Shown here piece after piece: positions 1 to 7,938 of a DNA stretch of 34,110 bases (within the stretch, counting starts at the first letter, position 1; every line of letters starts with the position of its first letter). Source of the stretch: Actinomycetota bacterium (GTDB lineage: Bacteria; Actinomycetota; Acidimicrobiia; Acidimicrobiales; VFJN01). A program made the translations under genes and the position numbers. The notes under the pieces were generated by a model. The model ran no database searches. It was not told the DNA's origin and saw only the letters and a list, made by a program, of their open reading frames with translations. The DNA is taken from contig VFJN01000154.1 of NCBI GenBank assembly GCA_009886035.1, positions 1 to 34,110 of the forward strand, given 5' to 3'.

Positions 1-2
1 AA

Positions 3-581
3 CTGGTGGGGCGCTACGAGAAAGTCCACCGGGTGCCCTTCGGCGAGTGGGTGCCGTTCCGATCCCTCCTCAACCAGGTGGCCGCCGGGGCACTCCCTCG
101 CCGGGATGCAGTGATCGGAGAGATCCCCAACCACCTCGACGTGCCCGGGCCGGTGGGACGGGTCGTCACCCCCATCTCCTGGGAGATTTTCTTCCCTGAC
201 CGCACCCGCGAAGGGGTTGAGGCCGGGGCGCGCCTCGTCATCAATCCCACCAACGGCTCGTCGTTCACCGGCACGATTGTGCAAACCCAACAGGTGGCGT
301 CGTCGCGCATGCGAGCGATTGAGAGCGGACGCTGGGTGGCCCAGGTGGCCCCCACCGGCTTCAGCGCCATCATCGACGACACCGGCCGGATCATCGAGCG
401 CAGCAGCATCAGCGAAACGAAGGTCATCCAGCGCGGGGTGCAGTTGCGAGAAGGTCTCACGATCTACACCCGCTACGGCAACCTCATCGGACTGATCCTG
501 GCCGCCGCCTGCATTCTGAGCGGCTGGACCATCGAAGTGATTGGTACCCGGCGACGTCAGGCCGGGGCGTCGCTGGCCTAG
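3..581 (+). CDS. lnt: Apolipoprotein N-acyltransferase-like protein, C-terminal part (5' cut)
   Basis: Partial gene; the reading frame is open to the left edge. It encodes the C-terminal nitrilase-type domain and last membrane helix of an Lnt-like protein, the membrane enzyme that N-acylates the lipid-modified Cys of lipoproteins. Visible hallmarks are YEKVHRVPFGEWVP (the Lys and Glu of the family active site), the SWEIFFPD block, NPTNGSSF, and the end motif LTIYTRYGN followed by a hydrophobic helix. In the family the third block reads CYE with the catalytic Cys; here the codon at 177-179 is TCC, so that residue is Ser. The Glu two residues later is kept. The protein may be an inactive or altered paralogue, or use Ser as nucleophile. 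It converges on the ABC-F gene, and the two stop codons overlap in CTAG (578-581). Confidence 0.85.
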   Translation: MVGRYEKVHRVPFGEWVPFRSLLNQVAAGALPRRDAVIGEIPNHLDVPGPVGRVVTPISWEIFFPDRTREGVEAGARLVINPTNGSSFTGTIVQTQQVASSRMRAIESGRWVAQVAPTGFSAIIDDTGRIIERSSISETKVIQRGVQLREGLTIYTRYGNLIGLILAAACILSGWTIEVIGTRRRQAGASLA

Positions 582-2182
582 CCCAGGTCGATCGTGCGGG
601 TCACGTCCACGTTCTGGAGAAAGGCACGGTCGTGGGTGACCAGCAGCAGCGTGCCGTCGTAACTCCCGAGGGCCGATTCGAGTTGCTCGATCGCCTGCAG
701 GTCGAGGTGGTTCGTGGGCTCGTCGAGAACCAGGCAGTTCACCCCGGCGGTGGTGAACTCAGCCAGGAGGGCCCGGGTGCGTTCCCCGGGTGAGAGGTTT
801 CGTCCTGGCCGTTCCATGTGATCGGCGCCGAGGCCAAATTTCGCCAGGCACGACCGGGCCTCGGAGCGGTCGAGGCCGGTGGTGTGCATGAACGACCGCA
901 GCAGGGGTTGGTCGGCGGCGTAGCGCGCTCGACGCTGATCGAGGAGGCCCACCTTCACCCCCGGACCCATCCACCGCTGCCCGGCGGCGAGTTCCTCCTC
1001 GCCGAGGATGGCCCGCAGGAGCGTCGTTTTCCCCGACCCATTGGGCCCGAGGATGGCGAGCCGGTCCTGCCAGGCCACCTCCAGGCTGAGCGGCCCGAGG
1101 TGAAACGAACCCCTCGTCATCACGGCCCCATCCAGGCGGGCCACTACATCGCCCGAACGGGTGGCGGCCGTTAACTCGAGCTGAAGTTCCCAGGGCTCCC
1201 AGGGCTTATCCACCACCTCGAGCCGCTCAATCGCCTTCTCGGTGGCCTTCGCCTTCGACGCCATCTTTTCGGATCGCTGGGCGTTGTGATGCACGATGAA
1301 CTTGTCGTTGTCGCGGGAACGGGCCTTGGCGTTGCGCACCCCGACCACCGCCCAGTGGCGCTGGGTGCGCTGACGATCGCGCAGCCGGTCGCGCTCGGCG
1401 GTGAACTTCCCGTAGCCCTCGTACTGCTGCCGCCGGGCCAACTCGCGCGATTCCACGTAATCGCTCCATCCCCCGGCATGACTCACCCCACAGTGGTCGG
1501 GTTCGCGCAGTTCGAGGATGCGGGTCACCACCTGATCAAGGAAGGCGCGGTCATGGGACACAGTGACCACCGCGGAGGGGGTTACCGCCACGAAGTGCTC
1601 GAGGAGATCGAGACCGGCGAAATCCAAATCGTTGGTGGGCTCATCAAGCAGCAGCACGTCCTGGCGCGACAACAAGATCGCGGCCAGCGCCGCCCGGGCC
1701 GCCTGGCCACCGGAGAGGTGGCCCACCTCCACCTCGGCACGATCCGCCGCCAGCCCCACCTGGGCCAACACCACACCGGTACGGGCATCGAGGTCGTCGG
1801 CGCCGATGGCCAGGAAGTGTTCGAGGGCGGTGCTGTACGCCTCAATCGACTCGCCGTCGCCCCCGAGGGCAGCGGTGGCGGCATCCAGCGCATCGTTGGC
1901 GGCGGTTACCCCGGTGCGCCTCGCCAAATAGGCCCGCAGTGTCTCCCCCGACCGGGTATCGGGTTCCTGCGGAAGCCACCCCACGGTGGTGGATGCCGGC
2001 ACCCGTTCCACGCACCCCCCATCGGGCGATTCGAGCCCGGCCAGTATTCGCAACAGCGTGGACTTACCGATGCCGTTGGGTCCCACGATCCCCAGGCGCG
2101 TGTCGGCGGTGACCGCCAGGGACACCCCGCCGAGCACCACCTGCGCCCCGTGGTGTCGCACGAGGTCCTTGGCCACCAACAC
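578..2182 (-). CDS. ABC-F family ATPase (two ATP-binding cassettes)
   Basis: Soluble tandem ABC ATPase without membrane segments, the ABC-F type that acts on ribosomes in translation regulation or antibiotic protection. Cassette 1 has Walker A GPNGIGKST (about residues 34-42), signature LSGGQ and Walker B LLLDEPTNDLD. Cassette 2 has GPNGSGKTT, an altered signature LSPGE and LVLDEPTNHLD. A charged linker with KARSRDNDK and KMASKAKATEKA lies between them. I place the start at GTG 2182, giving 534 aa that begin MLVAKDLV, because TAACGT sits 8 bases upstream and this fits the family N-terminus. GTG at 2209 or 2212 would add 9-10 residues. The frame is open much further upstream, but that part is a shadow of the fucosidase. 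It follows the fucosidase gene by 47 bases on the same strand. The resistance or housekeeping subtype cannot be told from sequence alone. Confidence 0.9.
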   Translation of the reverse strand: MLVAKDLVRHHGAQVVLGGVSLAVTADTRLGIVGPNGIGKSTLLRILAGLESPDGGCVERVPASTTVGWLPQEPDTRSGETLRAYLARRTGVTAANDALDAATAALGGDGESIEAYSTALEHFLAIGADDLDARTGVVLAQVGLAADRAEVEVGHLSGGQAARAALAAILLSRQDVLLLDEPTNDLDFAGLDLLEHFVAVTPSAVVTVSHDRAFLDQVVTRILELREPDHCGVSHAGGWSDYVESRELARRQQYEGYGKFTAERDRLRDRQRTQRHWAVVGVRNAKARSRDNDKFIVHHNAQRSEKMASKAKATEKAIERLEVVDKPWEPWELQLELTAATRSGDVVARLDGAVMTRGSFHLGPLSLEVAWQDRLAILGPNGSGKTTLLRAILGEEELAAGQRWMGPGVKVGLLDQRRARYAADQPLLRSFMHTTGLDRSEARSCLAKFGLGADHMERPGRNLSPGERTRALLAEFTTAGVNCLVLDEPTNHLDLQAIEQLESALGSYDGTLLLVTHDRAFLQNVDVTRTIDLG

Positions 2183-2190
2183 GACTTCCC

Positions 2191-2196
2191 ACGTTA
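2191..2196 (-). promoter_or_regulatory. -10-like hexamer TAACGT for ABC-F gene
   Basis: TAACGT lies 8 bases before GTG 2182, matching the TAnnnT-N6-8-start pattern seen across the window. It lies inside the open frame of the longer start options, so it supports the shorter protein but does not prove it. Confidence 0.4.
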
Positions 2197-2229
2197 CCGG
2201 TTGGGACACCACCCCCGGCGGCGACCGCC

Positions 2230-3543
2230 CTAGGAGGGGACGGGGGTGATCTTGATGGTGAGGGCGGGGGCAACAGATAGGCGGGCGGGCAACGTCACCG
2301 TCGAGTCCTGGCATAGCAGGGGGGTGTCGTGGCCCAGCAGTGTGACGGTAGCCCCCGACGGCAGCGGCACGTCGAGTTCCACCTGCGCCGTCGAGGGGGT
2401 GCCTTTCACGATGGCGTACAACGCGTCGTCCTTGGTGGTGAAGCGCACCTGATGACCTTCCCCGGTGATGCCCTCGGAGCGAGACCACCGGCGGGTCCGG
2501 TAGATGGCTTCGCCATTGGTGCGGAGCCACCAGCCCAGCGCCAGCAGCCGCTGCGCCTGTGCCCAGGGAATCACGCCCGTCGCGGTGGGGCCCACGTTGA
2601 GAAGCAGATTGCCGCCGTGGGCAACGATGTCGATGAACATCCCGACGAGGGCATCGGGGGAGAGATAACTGGCGTCGGACTCCTGTCGGTTGTAGCCGAA
2701 CGACGTACCGATCCCCCGGGTGCTCTCCCATTTCCGGCTGGGGTCGCCCTCGATGGAATACTCCGGCGTCACGAAGTCGCAGTGGACTGCCCCGGCGGAC
2801 TGTCCCATCCAGTCGAACCGGTTGTTCACCACACCGTCGGGCACGGCTTGGTAGTACCGCTCGAACAACCCCTCCAGATCGGCGGCGGCGGGATAGCCGA
2901 TGTCGTTCCAGAGCACGTCGGGTTGGTAGCGCTCGATCAACTCCGCCCAGTGGCTGTTGGCGTAGGCCAGGTACTCGGGGGACTGCGGAATGGCGGCGAT
3001 CATGTCGTGGAAGTCCCGCATGGGCAGACCCCCGAAGGTCCAGTCGAGCCCGCCGGAGTAGTAGGTGCCGAAGCGCATATTGCGTCGGCGCACGGCGGTC
3101 GCGAGATCGCCCACCAGATCGCGTTCGCTCCCCCACGCCGGCTTGTTCGGGTTGGGCGTGGCACTGGGCCAGAGCAATACGCCGTCGTGGTGTTTCGTGA
3201 CCAGCACCACGTACTGAGCCCCGGCCTGCTCGAACAGATCGGCCCACGGCTCGGGCTGCCATCCGGCATGACCGGCAAGAAACTGCGCCACAAAATCGTC
3301 GTAAGGCCGATTGCCATGCACCTCGGCGTGGTGTTGCGCCGCAGGAGAGCCCTCGATGGCGATCGAGTTCTGGTACCACTCGACATAGGGCGAGGAGCGC
3401 ATCGCCTCCGCCCATCCGCCCTCGGCGGCGAGGTCGAACGGCGATTCGGTGATCGGAGCGAAGGCGGGAACGGCGGCGGCGGTCCAGTGCACGAAAATCC
3501 CGAGTTTGGCATCGTCAAACCAGGGGGGCAGCGGCCGGTCCAT
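2230..3543 (-). CDS. Alpha-L-fucosidase, GH29 family
   Basis: 437 aa, retaining glycoside hydrolase that releases L-fucose. The N-terminal catalytic barrel shows family blocks WFDDAKLGIFVHW (about 8-20), VEWYQNS, YVVLVTKHHDGVLLWPS (about 111-127), FGTYYSGGLDW and PDVLWNDIGYP (208-218), in which Asp214 is the expected nucleophile. NLLLNVGPTATG (about 315) marks the end of the barrel, and a short beta domain closes the protein. No signal peptide is visible, so it probably works in the cytoplasm on imported fucosides. The ATG at 3543 has TACCGT 7 bases upstream, a leaderless-type start. The ABC-F gene follows on the same strand. Family assignment is firm; the exact linkage specificity is not visible. 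Confidence 0.92.
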   Translation of the reverse strand: MDRPLPPWFDDAKLGIFVHWTAAAVPAFAPITESPFDLAAEGGWAEAMRSSPYVEWYQNSIAIEGSPAAQHHAEVHGNRPYDDFVAQFLAGHAGWQPEPWADLFEQAGAQYVVLVTKHHDGVLLWPSATPNPNKPAWGSERDLVGDLATAVRRRNMRFGTYYSGGLDWTFGGLPMRDFHDMIAAIPQSPEYLAYANSHWAELIERYQPDVLWNDIGYPAAADLEGLFERYYQAVPDGVVNNRFDWMGQSAGAVHCDFVTPEYSIEGDPSRKWESTRGIGTSFGYNRQESDASYLSPDALVGMFIDIVAHGGNLLLNVGPTATGVIPWAQAQRLLALGWWLRTNGEAIYRTRRWSRSEGITGEGHQVRFTTKDDALYAIVKGTPSTAQVELDVPLPSGATVTLLGHDTPLLCQDSTVTLPARLSVAPALTIKITPVPS

Positions 3544-3550
3544 GCGGCCG

Positions 3551-3556
3551 ACGGTA
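3551..3556 (-). promoter_or_regulatory. -10-like hexamer TACCGT for GH29 gene
   Basis: TACCGT is 7 bases from ATG 3543. Transcription starting about 7 bases downstream of the hexamer would begin at the start codon and give a leaderless mRNA. Confidence 0.5.
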
Positions 3557-3583
3557 GACGATCAGCCCAGGCCGCCCACCGGA

Positions 3584-4021
3584 TCAGACGTCAAGGATAA
3601 GGGTGACGGGACCGTCGTTCACCAGAGCCACCGCCATATCAGTGCGGAACCGGCCGGTGGCCACGGTGGCGCCGAGATCGCGGAGGTGGGCCACCACCGC
3701 CTCCACCAGTGGTTCCGCCTGCTCGGGCCGGGCCGCGGCCAGCCACGACGGTCGTCGACCCCGGGCCGTGTCGCCGTAGAGGGTGAACTGGGATACCACC
3801 AGGAGGGGGGCGCCCTGGTGGGCCGCCGATGTGTTCATCACCCCCGCCGCGTCATCAAAGATCCGCAGGTTCCAGAGTTTGTCGGCCATCCGGGGGGCGG
3901 TCGCCTCCCCATCGGTGTGCGTCACCGCCAACAACACACACAACCCGGGGCCGATCTCCCCCACCACCGCATCCTCCACCGACACCGAGGCCTTGGTCAC
4001 CCGCTGCACGACTGCTCGCAT
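3584..4021 (-). CDS. dtd: D-aminoacyl-tRNA deacylase
   Basis: 145 aa, the usual length for DTD. It hydrolyses D-amino acids (and glycine on tRNA-Ala) from mischarged tRNAs in the cytoplasm. The sequence begins [15 protein letters not shown], typical of the family, and contains the SQFTLYGD block (about residues 78-85) and the C-terminal [10 protein letters not shown] with the Gly-cisPro motif that reads chirality. I chose ATG 4021 because it gives the family N-terminus and has TAGCGT 7 bases upstream; an in-frame GTG three codons earlier is possible. It is transcribed away from the alpha/beta hydrolase gene, with which it shares a 47-base divergent region. Confidence 0.95.
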   Translation of the reverse strand: MRAVVQRVTKASVSVEDAVVGEIGPGLCVLLAVTHTDGEATAPRMADKLWNLRIFDDAAGVMNTSAAHQGAPLLVVSQFTLYGDTARGRRPSWLAAARPEQAEPLVEAVVAHLRDLGATVATGRFRTDMAVALVNDGPVTLILDV

Positions 4022-4028
4022 CCCCCTC

Positions 4029-4038
4029 ACGCTAGGGT
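4029..4038. promoter_or_regulatory. Two opposed -10-like elements sharing TA
   Basis: The ten bases ACGCTAGGGT read TAGCGT on the minus strand (4034-4029, 7 bases before dtd ATG 4021) and TAGGGT on the plus strand (4033-4038, about 30 bases before the alpha/beta hydrolase ATG 4069). If both are used, the two divergent promoters overlap and may compete. Confidence 0.4.
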
Positions 4039-4068
4039 GCCGCCAGCCACGAGGGGAAGCGAAACCAC

Positions 4069-4908
4069 ATGCCGGTCCAAGAGCGAACGATTCGCGTCGG
4101 GGAGATGGAACTGACGATCACCGAGGCGGGGATGGGTGGGCGACCGCTACTGCTCGTGCACGGCCACACCGGATCGCGCACCGACTTCGACATGACCTTC
4201 GACCAACTGGCGGCGGCGGGTTGGCACGTGGTGGCTCCCGACCTGCGCGGGCACGGCAGCAGTAGCCACCCCACCTCGGAGGCCGACTACAGCTTCGACA
4301 TCTTCGCCACCGATCTGCTGGGCCTCGCCGACGCCATCGGGTTTGAGCGCTTCGTGATCCTGGGCCATTCCATGGGCGGCATGATCACCCAGTGCCTCGT
4401 GCTGCGCGCTCCCGATCGCATCGAGGCCCTCGTGCTCATGGACACCTCGCACGGGCCCCTGCCGATCGACCCGGAACTGGTGAAACTGGGCGTCACCGTA
4501 GCCCGAGAGGAGGGTATCGATGTGGTGGCGGACATCATGGGGGCCGCCAGCGACGGCCCGCTCGCCACGGAAGTGAACCGCCGCATGATGGCCGAGGATC
4601 CCTCGTACGCCGCCCGGGGCGACCGCAACCTCCGGGCTTCGTCACCGGCCATGTTCGCCGCCATGCTCGCCACCTTCCCCGTGCAACCCGACCGCCTGGC
4701 GGCTTTGGCCACCCTCAGCATGCCGGTGCTCGTGATCGTGGGCGACCAAGATGCCCCCTTCATCCGAGACAGCGAGCGCATGGCGGCCACCATCCCCGGC
4801 GCTCGCCTGGCGGTGATCCCCGGCGGCGGCCACAGCCCGCAGCTCGAAGCCCCCGCCGCCTGGTGGGAAGCCCTCTCCGGCTTCCTCGCCTCGCTGCCGG
4901 CGTCCTAA
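4069..4908 (+). CDS. Alpha/beta-fold hydrolase
   Basis: 279 aa, single-domain serine hydrolase. Visible are the oxyanion-side motif [10 protein letters not shown] (about 28-37), [10 protein letters not shown], the nucleophile elbow GHSMGG with Ser101, the acid segment [10 protein letters not shown] (about 224-233) and the catalytic His in GGGHSPQLE near the C-terminus. No signal peptide is visible, so it is probably cytoplasmic. The substrate cannot be named; the family covers esterases, lactonases, epoxide hydrolases and C-C hydrolases. ATG 4069 has a purine-rich site GAGGGGAAG about 10 bases upstream, unlike most genes here, so it is likely translated from a leadered mRNA. The epimerase-like gene follows 56 bases later on the same strand. 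Confidence 0.88.
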   Translation: MPVQERTIRVGEMELTITEAGMGGRPLLLVHGHTGSRTDFDMTFDQLAAAGWHVVAPDLRGHGSSSHPTSEADYSFDIFATDLLGLADAIGFERFVILGHSMGGMITQCLVLRAPDRIEALVLMDTSHGPLPIDPELVKLGVTVAREEGIDVVADIMGAASDGPLATEVNRRMMAEDPSYAARGDRNLRASSPAMFAAMLATFPVQPDRLAALATLSMPVLVIVGDQDAPFIRDSERMAATIPGARLAVIPGGGHSPQLEAPAAWWEALSGFLASLPAS

Positions 4909-4952
4909 CCCGCTCCGCCCGCGGCCCCGAAGGTGGGGCGGAGGTCGGGGTC

Positions 4953-4958
4953 TACGCT
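4953..4958 (+). promoter_or_regulatory. -10-like hexamer TACGCT for epimerase gene
   Basis: TACGCT is followed by 6 bases and GTG 4965. It is the commonest version of the window-wide start-proximal hexamer. Confidence 0.5.
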
Positions 4959-4964
4959 GCGGGG

Positions 4965-5762
4965 GTGATCACCCTCACGGCGGGATCGGTGGTGGTGCAG
5001 GTGAACCCGGCGATCGGTGGCCGACTCACGTCCCTGCGGGTGCAAGGCCACGAACTTCTCGTGGCCCCGACGGCCGATCCGCTCCTCTCGGGCTGTTACC
5101 CGATGGTTCCCTTCGCCGGACGAGTGCGCGACGGCCGCTTCGAGTGGGACGGCGACGTGCACCAACTCCGGCGGAACCACGCCTCCCACGCCATGCACGG
5201 CACCGGGTTCGACCGGGCTTGGCTCGTGGAGCAATCCGGCCCGGACCACCTCCACCTGCGCGTCGATCTGCAGCCCCACTGGCCCTTCGCCGGCTGGGCC
5301 AACCAGCACATCAGCCTCACCGCCGACCGCCTCGACCTGCGTCTCGAGGTGCACACCGACGGCCCATCCTTTCCCGCCACCGCCGGCTGGCATCCCTGGT
5401 TTCGCCGGTCCTTGGCGACGGGAGGTGACCTGGTCGTGGCGATGGACGCCACCGGGTGGTACCCCCGCGATGACCAGGGATTGCCGCTCGGCCCGGTGGC
5501 TCCCCCGCCCCCCGCCGGGCCCTGGGACGACTGTTTCACGGGCCTCACCTGGCCCGCCACCTTGACCTGGCCGAGAGCGTTGGTCGTTTCGATCACCTCC
5601 ACCGGCGATCACCTGGTGCTCTACGACCATCCGGCCCACGCCATCTGCGTTGAGCCCCAAACCGGCCCGCCCGATGCGCTCAACCACCCGGGGTGGCCGC
5701 AGATCGTGCACCCCACCCAGCCCCTCATCACCCAGATGTCCCTCGCCTGGTCCCCGCCCTGA
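4965..5762 (+). CDS. Aldose 1-epimerase (galactose mutarotase-like) family protein
   Basis: 265 aa. Members of this beta-sandwich family interconvert sugar anomers or bind hexose phosphates. Evidence is the order of blocks: NPAIGGRLTSLRVQGHELL near the N-terminus, GCYPMVPFAGRVRDGRF (about 45-61, the substrate Arg), NHASHAMHGTG (the first His group), TAGWHPWFRR (about 140, the second conserved His) and CVEPQTGPPDALN (the Glu expected as catalytic base) near the end. GTG 4965 is chosen for the TACGCT 6 bases upstream and the correct family start; the frame is open upstream but unlike the family there. It is cytoplasmic. With the neighbouring fucosidase it suggests intracellular sugar handling. 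Confidence 0.88.
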   Translation: MITLTAGSVVVQVNPAIGGRLTSLRVQGHELLVAPTADPLLSGCYPMVPFAGRVRDGRFEWDGDVHQLRRNHASHAMHGTGFDRAWLVEQSGPDHLHLRVDLQPHWPFAGWANQHISLTADRLDLRLEVHTDGPSFPATAGWHPWFRRSLATGGDLVVAMDATGWYPRDDQGLPLGPVAPPPPAGPWDDCFTGLTWPATLTWPRALVVSITSTGDHLVLYDHPAHAICVEPQTGPPDALNHPGWPQIVHPTQPLITQMSLAWSPP

Positions 5763-5814
5763 TTCGGCCCGTCCCGCACCGCCAGGAGGTGCCCCGACGG
5801 CCCACCGACTCGAA

Positions 5815-5820
5815 TAGGGT
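5815..5820 (+). promoter_or_regulatory. -10-like hexamer TAGGGT before MOSC gene
   Basis: TAGGGT lies 5 bases before the ATC codon at 5826, the in-frame position that restores the conserved MOSC N-terminus. The spacing is one base shorter than the 6-8 seen elsewhere. Confidence 0.3.
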
Positions 5821-5825
5821 GGCGC

Positions 5826-6587
5826 ATCGGAAATCTTGGTTTCATCTCTCAACTCTGGCGCTATCCGGTGAAATCCTTCCAGGGTGAGCGGGTGCCGTCC
5901 CTCGCCGTGGCCCCGGGTGGAGCGGCGGGAGATCGGGGATTGGCGGTGGTCGATCGGGCGGCCGGGAAGGTCCTTTCGGCCAAACGGTGGGCCCAACTCC
6001 TCGAGGCGTCGGCGCGGCTCGATGACGATGACGGCGCGATCATCACCCTGCCCGATGGTTCCGAACACGCCGCCGACGATCCCGGCGTCCACGCCGCGTT
6101 GTCGGCCTGGCTGGACCACGACGTGCATCTCGACGCGCCGCCGACCCACACCGTCTTTCCAATGGAGATGCACACGGGGATGTCCGACGAGGAAACGCCG
6201 CTGTTCGACTGGCCCGGTCCGCCGGGCACCTGGCTGGATCTCGCCGATGCCCACTGGCTCACCACCGCCAGCCTGGCCGCCGCCGCCGAGCTCCATCCCC
6301 ACGGTGTTTGGGACGTGCGCCGCTTCCGGCCCACCGCCCTCATCGACGGGCCCACCCCCGGATGGGCTGAAGATGCCTGGACCACCATCGCGCTCGGCGA
6401 CGTGCACTCTGAGGTGCTCCTCCCCACGCCGCGCTGCAGCATGCCCAGCCGGGCCCAGCCGGGCTTGGAGCGCGACCTCACCATCGGCACCACCATTAGC
6501 GACCGCCACGGCAACAATCTGGGGGTTTACGCGTCCATCGTGAGGGCAGGCACCCTCCATATCGGCGATGAGGTACACGCCCGCTAG
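5826..6587 (+). CDS. MOSC domain protein, no canonical start codon at its conserved N-terminus
   Basis: About 253 aa if begun at ATC 5826. MOSC proteins are relatives of the Moco sulfurase C-terminal domain and pass sulfur or act with molybdenum-cofactor enzymes. The N-terminal beta-barrel part reads LWRYPVKSFQGE, then GDRGLAVVDRAAGKVLSAKR; the MOSC core has RFRPTALIDG and the Cys in PTPRCSMPS (about 30-40 residues before the end). Between the previous stop (5760) and GTG 5868 there is no in-frame ATG, GTG or TTG. GTG 5868 falls in the middle of YPVKS and would delete the first strand. Possible explanations are an ATC start (5826 or 5844), a lost start codon, or a base error. The genuine MOSC relationship is clear; the start is not. 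Confidence 0.75.
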   Translation: MGNLGFISQLWRYPVKSFQGERVPSLAVAPGGAAGDRGLAVVDRAAGKVLSAKRWAQLLEASARLDDDDGAIITLPDGSEHAADDPGVHAALSAWLDHDVHLDAPPTHTVFPMEMHTGMSDEETPLFDWPGPPGTWLDLADAHWLTTASLAAAAELHPHGVWDVRRFRPTALIDGPTPGWAEDAWTTIALGDVHSEVLLPTPRCSMPSRAQPGLERDLTIGTTISDRHGNNLGVYASIVRAGTLHIGDEVHAR

Positions 6588-6639
6588 CACTTTGCTAGCC
6601 CCCGAATAACAGTTGGCGGCCCGGCGGGGGCGGTTGTGA

Positions 6640-6657
6640 GTTGACCGGCGGGTCAAC
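6640..6657. promoter_or_regulatory. Perfect inverted repeat upstream of GT4 gene
   Basis: GTTGACC-GGCG-GGTCAAC has two perfect 7-base arms around a 4-base spacer, 22 bases before ATG 6680 in the 92-base gap after the MOSC gene. It looks like an operator for a dimeric regulator or a 5'-UTR hairpin; its left arm also contains TTGACC, a -35-like hexamer. The gap has no clear TAnnnT just before the start, unlike most genes here. Confidence 0.5.
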
Positions 6658-6679
6658 ATCCCTGAATGCTGGGGGGTCT

Positions 6680-7936
6680 ATGTCTAGTGACGCACCCCTT
6701 CGTATTGCCCTCTTGGCCTATCGGGGCAAGCCCCACGTAGGGGGCCAGGGGGTCTACACCCGTCATCTCGCTAAGGCCCTGGTGGATCTCGGGCACCATG
6801 TGGAGGTACTCGGCGGACAGCCCTACCCGGTGCTCGACGAGCGGATCCCGCTCATCGAACTCCCCAGTCTGGACATCTACAACGACCACTTCCCGATGCG
6901 GATGCCCGGCGTGTGGGAACTGAAGAACTGGAAAGACCTCGTGGAGGTCGCGGCGTTTTCCGCCGGCACCTTCCCCGAACCCCTGGCGTTCTCCTTGCGG
7001 GCCTGGGACCACCTGCGGCACCGGCAGGGCGACTTCGACATCGTGCAGGACAACCAGTGTCTCGGTTACGGGCTGCTCCTCATCGAGCGCCAACTGGGCC
7101 TGCCCATTCTCGGCACCATCCACCATCCGATCACGGTGGATCGACGCCTTGAGATGGAGGCCGCCGACGGCTGGTACAAGCGACTTTCGCTTCGGCGCTG
7201 GTACGCCTTCGTCGACATGCAGACCCAGGTTGCCCAGCGACTCAAGCGGATCATCACGGTGTCGGAGAACTCCTTCAAAGACATCGTGCACGACCACAAG
7301 GTCAAGCCGGAAAACATGGCCGTCGTGCCCGTTGGCGTGGACATTGATCTCTTCCAACCTCTCCCGGACGTGAAGCCCATCTCTGGCCGCTTGGTCACCA
7401 CCGCCTCGGCTGATGTGACCATGAAAGGCCTCAAGTACCTCCTCGAGGCGGTAGCCAAGCTCCGCACCGAGCGCGACGATGTGCACCTGGTGGTCATCGG
7501 CAAGCGGAAGCCGGGCGGCGCCAGCGACGAAACGATCAAAAAGCTCGGTCTGGAAGACCACGTGGAGTTCATCACCGGCGTGCCCGAGGAGCGGATCATC
7601 GAGTTGTACTCGGAGGCCGAACTAGCCGTCGTACCGTCGCTCTACGAAGGCTTCTCACTCCCGGCCATCGAGGCCATGGCCTGCGGTGTGCCACTGGTGG
7701 CCACCACCGGCGGAGCACTACCGGAGGTTGTTGGCACCGACGGCGACACGGCGCTCCTGGTGGAGCCCGGCGACAGCGAGGCCCTGGCGGCCAAACTGCG
7801 CTGGGCCCTGGCCGAGCCGGACCTTCGCAACACGGTGGGCGCTCGGGGGCGCCAGCGCATCGTGTCGCGCTGGTCCTGGAAGCACACCGCCGTCAAAACC
7901 CTCGAGCAATACCGCATCCGTCTGGGTCAGGACTGA
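6680..7936 (+). CDS. Glycosyltransferase family 4 (GT-B fold)
   Basis: 418 aa. Transfers a sugar from an activated donor, retaining its configuration. N-terminal Rossmann half: RIALLAYRGKPHVGGQGVY (about 8-26) with the Gly-rich loop, then DNQCLGYGLL and GTIHHPITVDRR. C-terminal donor half: VVPVGVDIDLFQPLP, TTASADVTMKGLKYLLEA, HLVVIGKR and the EX7E motif in LYEGFSLPAIEAMACGVPLV (about 322-340). Start ATG 6680 is preceded by GGGGGG at 6671-6676, a usable ribosome site. It leads a rightward set with a methyltransferase 2 bases downstream and an alpha/alpha-toroid protein. From memory, adjacent relatives of this enzyme and the next gene exist in mycobacteria (the Rv0224c/Rv0225 region), which I cannot check. 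Acceptor and donor are unknown. Confidence 0.92.
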   Translation: MSSDAPLRIALLAYRGKPHVGGQGVYTRHLAKALVDLGHHVEVLGGQPYPVLDERIPLIELPSLDIYNDHFPMRMPGVWELKNWKDLVEVAAFSAGTFPEPLAFSLRAWDHLRHRQGDFDIVQDNQCLGYGLLLIERQLGLPILGTIHHPITVDRRLEMEAADGWYKRLSLRRWYAFVDMQTQVAQRLKRIITVSENSFKDIVHDHKVKPENMAVVPVGVDIDLFQPLPDVKPISGRLVTTASADVTMKGLKYLLEAVAKLRTERDDVHLVVIGKRKPGGASDETIKKLGLEDHVEFITGVPEERIIELYSEAELAVVPSLYEGFSLPAIEAMACGVPLVATTGGALPEVVGTDGDTALLVEPGDSEALAAKLRWALAEPDLRNTVGARGRQRIVSRWSWKHTAVKTLEQYRIRLGQD

Positions 7937-7938
7937 CA

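Noticed and set aside
2183-3415. Long minus-strand open frame extending the ABC-F gene to 945 codons
   Set aside because: The extension is in a different frame of the GH29 gene, Arg-rich and without family similarity; it is a high-GC shadow.
4905-6659. 584-codon minus-strand frame opposite the epimerase and MOSC genes
   Set aside because: Gly/Arg-rich and domainless, fully antisense to two recognisable genes.
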